DNA from: an uncultured Oscillospiraceae bacterium
GTDB taxonomy: Bacteria; Bacillota; Clostridia; Oscillospirales; Acutalibacteraceae
Length of the DNA stretch: 6,303 bases
Reading direction: 5' to 3'
Assembly: GCA_900552605.1 (NCBI GenBank)
Contig: USAR01000090.1
Location: 1-6,303 of the forward strand
This document shows positions 1 to 4,707 of this stretch, piece after piece (within the stretch, counting starts at the first letter, position 1; each line of letters begins with the position of its first letter). The notes beneath the pieces are model-generated. The model worked only from the letters and a program-made list of their open reading frames with translations, was not told the DNA's origin and did not search any database. A program made the position numbers and the translations under genes.

Positions 1-28
1 AAAAGAAATTAAAAAACGGTCTGGCGCT
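1..28 (-). ncRNA. glmS ribozyme, 5' end only (cut by the window edge)
   Basis: Read on the minus strand, this edge is GATAGCGCCAGACCG followed by a T-rich run. Self-cleaving glmS ribozymes begin at the cleavage site with A|GCGCC(A/C/U)G and then an AC that opens helix P1, whose other strand leads into GUUGACGAGG. Here cleavage would fall between 28 (A-1) and 27 (G+1), and ACCG would start P1. The rest of the ribozyme and glmS would lie to the left, outside the window. The position directly downstream of glmM, the next enzyme of the same pathway, supports the call strongly, because GlmS makes the GlcN6P that GlmM uses and that activates the ribozyme. Only about 28 bases are visible and the catalytic core is not, so this rests on a short match plus context. 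Confidence 0.6.
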
Positions 29-70
29 ATCGTTGCCCTGATTTTCGGGGGTTTGTTTTAGCTTTGCTTT

Positions 71-110
71 GCGATGTCGGGCAGCACTTTTTTGCAATGC
101 CCGACATCGC
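71..110 (-). other. Perfect 13-bp hairpin downstream of glmM
   Basis: GCGATGTCGGGCA (71-83) and TGCCCGACATCGC (98-110) are exact reverse complements around a 14-base loop carrying a run of six T (plus strand) or six A (minus strand). On the glmM strand it begins 23 bases after the stop codon. The bases that follow, AAAGCAAAGC, have no U tract, so this is not a classical intrinsic terminator. It lies between glmM and the presumed glmS ribozyme, so a role as a 3'-end-protecting or processing hairpin in a glmM-glmS transcript is an inference. A protein-binding inverted repeat or an interspersed palindrome are alternatives. Confidence 0.75.
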
Positions 111-133
111 ATGATTTCATCTTTTATTTTATA

Positions 134-1501
134 CTATGCCAGATTTTCGGAATATATCAGCTCTACAAGCTCATCGACACATTCCTCGCAAATCTCTGTT
201 GTGGCAGCCTCTGCCATAACACGGATAAGCGGCTCTGTTCCGCTCTCTCTTAAAAGCACTCTGCCGTCCTGTCCCAAGCGCGCGGTAATTTCCGCAACCT
301 TTTGCTTGATGTTCTCATTGTTGCGAACTGCCGCTTTATCGGCAACACGGACATTTTTAAGCACCTGCGGGAACATTTTAACCGGCTCTGCCAGCTGCGA
401 AAGGGTCTTCTTTGCGGAAAGACACGCCTCTGTAAGCTTTATTGCGGTAAGGAGTCCGTCGCCGGTTGTTGCGTATTTGCTCAAGATTATATGCCCCGAC
501 TGCTCGCCGCCGATGCAATTGCCGAACTCCGACATATTTTCCCAGACATAGCGGTCGCCGACAGTGGTTTGAGCGTAATCGATTCCCGCTTCTTTAAGCG
601 CTTTGTAAAGCCCCATATTAGACATAATTGTGGTAACCACGGTGTTATTTGCAAGCGCACCGTTGTGCTTCATATCAACGCCGAATATGTAAAGAATATG
701 GTCGCCGTTAATAACCTCTCCGTGCTCGTCAACCGCAATGCAGCGGTCGGCGTCGCCGTCGAAAGCAAAGCCCATATCAAGTCCGTTTTCTTTCACAAAA
801 TTTTGCAAAGCCTCAATATGTGTTGAGCCGGCACCCTCGTTGATATTAACGCCGTTTGGCTGGTCGTTAATTGTGTGTGTTTTTGCACCGAGTGCGTCGA
901 AAACACTTTTTGCAATCATCCAGCTGCTGCCGTTTGCACAGTCAAGACCGATGTTGAGGTGCTTGAAAGAGTGTGACGACAACGAAATGAGATAACCGAT
1001 ATAGCGGTTTCTGCCTGCCGAATAGTCAACGCTTTTGCCGATATCCTTTCCTGTTGCAAGCGGAATATTATCGCCCTCAATACCGAGCTCGGAAAGCTTG
1101 CCGTCGAGATAAAGCTCAATTTTTTCAATTGTGCCGTCGTCCATTTTTTCACCGTAACGGTTAACAAGCTTAATGCCGTTATCGTAAAACGGATTGTGGC
1201 TTGCAGAGATCATAACTCCGCAGGAAAAATCATCTTGCCTTGTAACGTAGGAAACGCTCGGCGTGGTGGTAACGTGCAGCAGATATGCATCTGCACCCGA
1301 CGCTGTAAGACCGGCAGCAATGGCATATTCAAACATATAGCTTGAAAGACGCGTGTCCTTGCCGATAACCACCTTTACCTTTTCATCGGTATTTCTGCCG
1401 TAGTACCAACCGAGAAACCTGCCGATTTTGTAAGCGTGCTCGCCCGTGAGCGTTTTGCCCGCCTCGCCGCGAAAACCGTCGGTTCCGAAGTATTTGCCCA
1501 T
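134..1501 (-). CDS. glmM: Phosphoglucosamine mutase GlmM
   Basis: This cytoplasmic enzyme converts glucosamine-6-phosphate to glucosamine-1-phosphate, the step before GlmU on the way to UDP-GlcNAc for peptidoglycan. The protein is 455 residues, normal for the family. It opens with GKYFGTDGFRG (2-12), which separates GlmM from PMM/PGM relatives. The phosphoserine loop is ISASHNP with active Ser101. The metal loop is DGDADR with Asp248, Asp250 and Asp252. The sugar-specificity loop is GGEQSGH (331-337), and the C-terminal phosphate loop is RESGTEPLIRVM (418-429). An in-frame ATG at 1531 would add 10 residues, but it would fall at the predicted transcription start, and MGKYFGTDG is the conserved N-terminus preceded by AAGGGG. 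I therefore start at 1501. The gene has its own promoter after the asnA terminator. The sequence below it suggests glmS follows. No damage is seen. Confidence 0.97.
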   Translation of the reverse strand: MGKYFGTDGFRGEAGKTLTGEHAYKIGRFLGWYYGRNTDEKVKVVIGKDTRLSSYMFEYAIAAGLTASGADAYLLHVTTTPSVSYVTRQDDFSCGVMISASHNPFYDNGIKLVNRYGEKMDDGTIEKIELYLDGKLSELGIEGDNIPLATGKDIGKSVDYSAGRNRYIGYLISLSSHSFKHLNIGLDCANGSSWMIAKSVFDALGAKTHTINDQPNGVNINEGAGSTHIEALQNFVKENGLDMGFAFDGDADRCIAVDEHGEVINGDHILYIFGVDMKHNGALANNTVVTTIMSNMGLYKALKEAGIDYAQTTVGDRYVWENMSEFGNCIGGEQSGHIILSKYATTGDGLLTAIKLTEACLSAKKTLSQLAEPVKMFPQVLKNVRVADKAAVRNNENIKQKVAEITARLGQDGRVLLRESGTEPLIRVMAEAATTEICEECVDELVELIYSENLA

Positions 1502-1540
1502 TTTACCCCTTCTTTCACAATGATAAAACAAACCAAATAT

Positions 1541-1569
1541 ATATTACCACAAGGCGTCAATTTAGTCAA
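1541..1569 (-). promoter_or_regulatory. Predicted sigma-A promoter of glmM
   Basis: On the minus strand, TTGACT (1564-1569) is followed 17 bases later by TAATAT (1541-1546). A TG one base upstream of the -10 (TGGTAATAT) gives an extended -10. Transcription would start near 1533-1535, about 33 bases before the glmM ATG. It lies just after the asnA terminator, which argues that glmM is transcribed separately from mgtE-asnA. The -35 matches 5 of 6 consensus bases and the -10 matches 4 of 6. Confidence 0.6.
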
Positions 1570-1588
1570 CGGTAAAAAGCTGCACATT

Positions 1589-1630
1589 AAAAGCATAAAA
1601 CACCGCTTTGACATTAAAGCCAAGGCGGTG
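1589..1630 (-). terminator. Intrinsic terminator of the mgtE-asnA unit
   Basis: The minus-strand RNA from 1630 folds CACCGC with GCGGUG, then a C/A mismatch, then UUGGC with GUCAA including one G-U pair, closing a UUUAAU loop. It is followed by UUUUAUGCUUUU. The hairpin starts 21 bases after the asnA stop and just before the glmM promoter, as expected for a transcript end. The interrupted U tract and the stem mismatch keep this short of certain. Confidence 0.65.
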
Positions 1631-1651
1631 CCGACAGAATTATGTATTGAA

Positions 1652-2659
1652 TTAAAGCAGGTTGATGCCGTGCTCCCGGCAGGCAAGCTCAACATCGTCG
1701 GGCCAAATCGACGACTGCACTTCTCCGATGTGCATTTTTTCAAGCAGCAAAAGGCAAAGCCTTGACTGACCTATGCCGCCGCCGATAGTTAGCGGCAATG
1801 TGCCGTTTAAAATGCCCTTGTGGTAAGGGAATTTTTCTCTCTCTGTGCAATTTTCCGCAACGAGCTGACTGTGCAGACTCTCGGCATTAACGCGGATACC
1901 CATTGAGGAGATCTCAAGCGGTTCGTCAAGAACGGCATTATAGAAAAACAGGTCACCGTTCAGCTGCCAATCATCATAGTCGGGCGCTCTGCCGCCGTGC
2001 TTTACTCCGCTTTTAAGAGGTGCGCCGATCTGCATTATAAAAACCGTTTTGTGCTTTTTTACTATTATTGCTTCACGCTGCTCGGGTGAAAGCTCGGGAT
2101 ACATATCCTCAAGCTCCTGAGAGGTGATGAAGAACACCTCTTCGTTAAGCGGATTTTTAAGCGTGGGGTATTCGTTCTGCACTTTGTCGTGAGCCGCGCA
2201 AATTGCGCGCACTATTTTTCTTACCGTGTGCTTTAAGTATTCCAAATTGCGCTGCTCGGGCGTAATAACACGCTCCCAATCCCACTGATCGACATAGATT
2301 GAGTGAATGTTGTCCATATCATCGTCACGACGAATCGCGCTCATATCCGTGTAAAGTCCCTCTCCTGCGGTAAAGCCGTAGCGATAAAGTGCCATTCTCT
2401 TCCACTTTGCAAGCGATTGCACAACCTCAGCCTCGGTGCCGGTCTCGCGAATGGTGAAGTGCACCTTTCTTTCTGTTCCGTTAAGGTCGTCGTTAATACC
2501 GCTGTCTTTTGAAACAAACAGCGGAGCGCTTATTCTTTGTAAGCGCAGCGCAGGTTTAAGCTCGTGCTGAAAGGTGTCCTTAACATATTTGATAGCACGC
2601 TGTGTATCGCGCAGAGAAAGTGTTGAGTGGTATCCGTCAACCATTTTAAAGCTGTGCAT
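1652..2659 (-). CDS. asnA: Aspartate--ammonia ligase (asparagine synthetase A)
   Basis: This cytoplasmic enzyme makes asparagine from aspartate, ammonia and ATP, releasing AMP and PPi. It belongs to the ammonia-dependent AsnA family, which has a class II aminoacyl-tRNA-synthetase-like fold and is unrelated to glutamine-dependent AsnB. The 335-residue length matches the roughly 330 of known AsnA. Family blocks in order are RISAPLFVSKDSGINDDLNG (42-61), QSLAKWKR (81-88), EGLYTDMSAIRRDDDMDN (100-117) with IYVDQWDWE just after, GRAPDYDDWQLNGDLFFY (223-240), and the C-terminal GGGIGQSRLCLLLL (293-306). The start at 2659 has AAAGGAG ten bases upstream; the next ATG, five codons in, has none. The gene begins 33 bases after mgtE with no promoter or terminator visible between, so it is probably cotranscribed with mgtE and ends at the hairpin 1589-1630. 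No T-box or other Asn-responsive leader is visible next to it. Confidence 0.97.
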   Translation of the reverse strand: MHSFKMVDGYHSTLSLRDTQRAIKYVKDTFQHELKPALRLQRISAPLFVSKDSGINDDLNGTERKVHFTIRETGTEAEVVQSLAKWKRMALYRYGFTAGEGLYTDMSAIRRDDDMDNIHSIYVDQWDWERVITPEQRNLEYLKHTVRKIVRAICAAHDKVQNEYPTLKNPLNEEVFFITSQELEDMYPELSPEQREAIIVKKHKTVFIMQIGAPLKSGVKHGGRAPDYDDWQLNGDLFFYNAVLDEPLEISSMGIRVNAESLHSQLVAENCTEREKFPYHKGILNGTLPLTIGGGIGQSRLCLLLLEKMHIGEVQSSIWPDDVELACREHGINLL

Positions 2660-2692
2660 TTTAAAAAAGCTCCTTTGCGGTTTTATATTGTT

Positions 2693-4069
2693 TTAAAGCA
2701 TCGACTGTAACAGGATATTTGTCATACCGAAGTATATAAGCAGTGAAATTGCGTCGACAATTGTTGTTATAAAAGGACTCGCCATAACCGCCGGGTCCAG
2801 ATGAACGGCAGAAGCGAATATCGGCAGCGAGCACCCGACAAGCTTTGCGATTATAACGGTAAATACCACCGTCAGGCAAACCGTGCCGGCAATAAGGCAG
2901 ACTGAGCCTATATTGTAACCCGAAAAGGTGTTAAGCATAAAATGATCCACCGTAAGAATTTTAACAAAGTTGACCGATGCCAATGAAATTCCGCAAACAA
3001 AACCTACTCTCAGCTCTTTTAAAAGCACCTTTGCGAGGTCGGAAAAGCGAATCTCCTCAAGCGACAGACCGCGAATGACGGTTACAGCCGCCTGCGAACC
3101 CGAGTTGCCGCCCGTGTCCATAAGCATCGGTATAAAAGATGTGAGTACCACTATGCTTTTAAGCTTATCTTCAAAGCCTGAAATTATGGCGCCTGTAAAC
3201 GTGGCGGAAACCATTAAGATCATAAGCCACGGTATACGCTTTTTAAATGTTTCTAAAACACCGGTTTTAAGGTACGGCTTGTCATTCGGAATGATAGCCG
3301 CCATTTTTTCGATATCCTCGGTGTTTTCGTCCTCGATAACGTCCATTGCGTCATCGAATGTAACAATGCCCACAAGGCGGTTTTCCTTATCCACCACGGG
3401 CACAACCGAGAAATCGTATTTATGGAAAAGCCTTGCAACGTCCTCTTTATCATCAAGCGTGTTTGCCGATATGACGTTATCTTCCATAATGTCTTTAATA
3501 AGCTTTGTGCCGTCTGCAAGCAGAAGATCCTTAACCGTAACCACGCCTTCAAGCTTGCGGTTTGAATCTATACAATAGCAAGTGTAAACCGTTTCTTTAT
3601 CAATACCGGTTTTTCTGATGTGCTCAAATGCCTGCTTTACGGTCATATCCTTTTTAAGGTCTACAAACTCAGGCGTCATAAGGCTGCCGGCGCTGTCCTT
3701 CGGATATTTCAGAAGCTCATTTATAGCACGGCGAGTGTTGCTGTCAGATTGACGCAAAATGCGCTTAACGACATTTGCCGGCATTTCTTCGATAATATCA
3801 ACGGCATCATCAAGATAAAGCTCGTCTACAACGGCTTTAAGCTCGTTATCCGAAAAGTTTTTTATAAGCTGCTGCTGCATATCGGCATCAAGCTCGACAA
3901 AAGTATCCGCCGCAAGCTCCTTCGGAAGGAGCCTGAAAAGCAATGTGCGTTTTTCGTTGTCAAGCTCTTCAAAAACCGGTGCCAAATCCATCGGCTTCAT
4001 TTCCGCAAGCTCACGTCGCAGCGCAGCATACCGCTTGCTTTCAAGCAGCTGCAAAATTTCCTCTGTCAT
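2693..4069 (-). CDS. mgtE: Magnesium transporter/channel MgtE
   Basis: This is an inner-membrane Mg2+ channel whose cytosolic part closes the pore when internal Mg2+ is high. The 458-residue protein has the standard order. Residues about 1-130 are the acidic helical MgtE N domain, ending near SLMTPEFV. Residues about 135-258 are two CBS domains, the second with DFSVVPVVDKENRLVGIVTF. ENTEDIEKMA (248-257) starts the connecting plug-helix region. About 280-455 is a five-helix membrane domain with the signature PMLMDTGGNSGSQA (314-327) and LDPAVMASPFITTIVDA (424-440). Asp439 probably corresponds to the pore aspartate of the Thermus protein, judged by its distance from the C-terminus. An upstream in-frame ATG (4105) would add 12 lysine-rich residues, but AAGGAG (4079-4084) is nine bases before the ATG at 4069, so I use 4069. 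It is first in an operon with asnA, with a long structured leader and no recognisable M-box. Confidence 0.96.
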   Translation of the reverse strand: MTEEILQLLESKRYAALRRELAEMKPMDLAPVFEELDNEKRTLLFRLLPKELAADTFVELDADMQQQLIKNFSDNELKAVVDELYLDDAVDIIEEMPANVVKRILRQSDSNTRRAINELLKYPKDSAGSLMTPEFVDLKKDMTVKQAFEHIRKTGIDKETVYTCYCIDSNRKLEGVVTVKDLLLADGTKLIKDIMEDNVISANTLDDKEDVARLFHKYDFSVVPVVDKENRLVGIVTFDDAMDVIEDENTEDIEKMAAIIPNDKPYLKTGVLETFKKRIPWLMILMVSATFTGAIISGFEDKLKSIVVLTSFIPMLMDTGGNSGSQAAVTVIRGLSLEEIRFSDLAKVLLKELRVGFVCGISLASVNFVKILTVDHFMLNTFSGYNIGSVCLIAGTVCLTVVFTVIIAKLVGCSLPIFASAVHLDPAVMASPFITTIVDAISLLIYFGMTNILLQSML

Positions 4070-4098
4070 AATGCGGTTCTCCTTTTTACTTTTTATTT

Positions 4099-4195
4099 TG
4101 CGCAAAAAATCTTAATAACCCTTTGCACACCGTGCGGTACTATTATGGCAGCAAGCCGCTGTACCGACACCCAAGCCGACAAAACAGATTGCCGG
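4099..4195 (-). ncRNA. Three-hairpin structured leader of mgtE
   Basis: Three hairpins sit almost back to back in the minus-strand RNA. Hairpin 1 is CCGGCAA/TTGTCGG (4189-4195 with 4176-4182), 7 bp with one G-U and a 6-base loop. Hairpin 2 is GTGTCGGTAC/GTACCGCAC (4161-4170 with 4132-4140), 9 bp with one bulged U and a 20-base loop that can form a small inner stem. Hairpin 3 is TGTGCAAA/TTTGCGCA (4122-4129 with 4099-4106), 8 bp with one U-G and a 15-base loop. The imperfect pairs in hairpins 1 and 3 are G-U wobbles only on this strand, and would be C/A mismatches on the other, which favours a function as minus-strand RNA. The last stem ends 15 bases before the mgtE Shine-Dalgarno. A cis-regulatory role is an inference; no known riboswitch class was recognised. 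Confidence 0.4.
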
Positions 4196-4289
4196 TGAAA
4201 GTCAAGGAAAAACACAAAAGACCAAAGTTTAAAACACACCGCACAAAGCCGAAACGGTTTTTGGCTGAAGCGCCGCTTAAATTTTGCTT

Positions 4290-4400
4290 TTAAGCAAAAT
4301 ACAAAACGAAAACAAACGCCTCTTTTCCGATACCGCTCTGCCGCACTTGCGCGGCGGTGTTACCTCGGGGCTTTGTGCTTTTACTGTGACCAGCGTCCAT
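4290..4400 (-). CDS. Possible 36-residue leader peptide or repeat-borne ORF upstream of mgtE
   Basis: I do not recognise this protein. ATG at 4400 is preceded, eight bases away, by AAGGAAGTG (4409-4417), close to the ideal AAGGAGGTG. The peptide has a basic, polar N-terminal two thirds (MDAGHSKSTKPRGNTAAQ at the start) and a hydrophobic aromatic end (AFVFVLYFA). It lies inside the predicted mgtE leader, 220 bases upstream of the mgtE start. After the TAA at 4290-4292 the same frame stays open for another 48 codons to TAA at 4143-4145, so it could be a gene interrupted by one stop. Alternatives are a regulatory upstream ORF, a remnant, or a translated-looking part of an interspersed repeat, since the opposite strand is also open across much of it. 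Confidence 0.35.
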   Translation of the reverse strand: MDAGHSKSTKPRGNTAAQVRQSGIGKEAFVFVLYFA

Positions 4401-4452
4401 TTTCGTTTCACTTCCTTTTGTTTAAAAGCATTACGTAATTTAAAATCACGAA

Positions 4453-4480
4453 GCACGACTTAAAGCTTTAAAAATCGTGC
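4453..4480 (-). other. Hairpin at the predicted 5' end of the mgtE transcript
   Basis: GCACGA (4453-4458) pairs exactly with TCGTGC (4475-4480), and between them lies the self-complementary TTAAAGCTTTAA. If the promoter at 4487-4515 is correct, the RNA would begin at or within a base or two of this stem, so it could act as a 5' stabilising hairpin. On the plus strand it is followed by CTTATTATTTT and could be read as a weak terminator, but no plus-strand gene precedes it. Confidence 0.35.
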
Positions 4481-4486
4481 CTTATT

Positions 4487-4515
4487 ATTTTAACACCTTT
4501 TTCTCTGTTTTACAA
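4487..4515 (-). promoter_or_regulatory. Predicted promoter of the mgtE-asnA operon
   Basis: On the minus strand, TTGTAA (4510-4515) is followed after exactly 17 bases by TAAAAT (4487-4492), with TG one base upstream of the -10 (TGTTAAAAT). This gives 4 of 6 and 5 of 6 consensus bases plus an extended -10. Transcription would start near 4480, giving a leader of about 410 bases before mgtE. It is the best promoter I could find between the methyltransferase stop and mgtE. The AT-rich setting raises the chance of a coincidental match. Confidence 0.5.
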
Positions 4516-4550
4516 GCACTGTAATAAATTTTTTACAGTGCCTTTAAAAC
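4507..4550. repeat. Long inverted repeat adjoining the mgtE promoter
   Basis: GCACTGTAA (4516-4524) and TTACAGTGC (4533-4541) are perfect reverse complements around an 8-base AT spacer. Three unpaired bases outside each arm, GTTTTA (4507-4512) and TAAAAC (4545-4550) are again exact complements. The core arm ends where the -35 hexamer (4510-4515) begins, so it could be an operator just upstream of the -35. It could equally be a hairpin ending the methyltransferase transcript, though the bases after the stem are not a clean T run in either direction. Confidence 0.6.
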
Positions 4551-4620
4551 CAAAAATCTAAATCGTATGTTTGCAAAATTCTTTTTTTAAGTTACCTTTG
4601 TCCGGATTTTGTCACTGCTT

Positions 4621-4704
4621 AAAAAAGTCAGCCGCCGCCGAATCTGTCGTTTAGTGAATCAACATTAAAAAAATCCTCGTAAACGCAGGTGCTTGGGAGC
4701 TGAC
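4621..4704 (-). terminator. Possible terminator or structured 3' region after the rsmF-like gene
   Basis: On the minus strand, GTCAGC (4699-4704), just past the methyltransferase stop, pairs with GCTGAC (4627-4632), followed directly by six T (4621-4626). Nested inside, CGTTTA (4680-4685) pairs with TAAACG (4648-4653). The enclosed distance is long for an intrinsic terminator and the stems are only 6 bp, so this is a weak call. I saw no better terminator for that gene. Confidence 0.25.
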
Positions 4705-4707
4705 AGC

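Larger units (their letters stand above)
4070..4707. other. 638-base intergenic region: mgtE leader, promoter and palindromes
   Basis: No conventional gene fits here. Reading down the minus strand from the methyltransferase stop, it holds: nested pairing ending in a T run (4621-4704); a long inverted repeat (4507-4550) abutting a predicted promoter (4487-4515); a hairpin at the predicted RNA start (4453-4480); a 10-bp palindrome ATTACGTAAT (4430-4439); a 36-codon ORF with a good ribosome binding site (4290-4400); a 9-bp-arm palindrome across its stop codon (4281-4300, with AT-rich centre); and three consecutive hairpins (4099-4195) before the mgtE ribosome binding site. I looked for the M-box sequence GTTAGGTGAGGCTCC and saw nothing like it on either strand. 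The stretch may be part leader RNA and part interspersed repeat. Confidence 0.6.

Noticed and set aside
69..826. Two long plus-strand open frames antisense to glmM
   Set aside because: They are shadows of glmM, low in recognisable motifs, and without ribosome binding sites.
1502..1531. Upstream in-frame ATG that would lengthen GlmM by 10 residues
   Set aside because: It falls at about the predicted transcription start, has no ribosome binding site, and the conserved N-terminus starts at MGKYFGTDG.
4070..4105. Upstream in-frame ATG that would lengthen MgtE by 12 residues
   Set aside because: The Lys-rich extension overlaps the Shine-Dalgarno of the 4069 start and the hairpin 4099-4129, and it lacks its own ribosome binding site.
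3620..4198. Plus-strand 192-codon open frame antisense to the mgtE 5' half
   Set aside because: Almost all of it is the antisense of clearly coding mgtE sequence, with no domain pattern or ribosome binding site.
4132..4293. Plus-strand 53-codon basic ORF starting at GTG
   Set aside because: It has no ribosome binding site and no promoter, and it overlaps the two strong stems. It is better explained as the reverse reading of the leader block.
4507..4550. Reading the long inverted repeat as a bidirectional intrinsic terminator
   Set aside because: Neither side carries an uninterrupted T run directly after the 9-bp stem, and one arm touches a good -35 element.
4070..4707. M-box (ykoK) magnesium riboswitch expected before mgtE
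   Set aside because: I scanned both strands for GTTAGGTGAGGCTCC and the downstream conserved blocks and found no match. A covariance-model search would be decisive.
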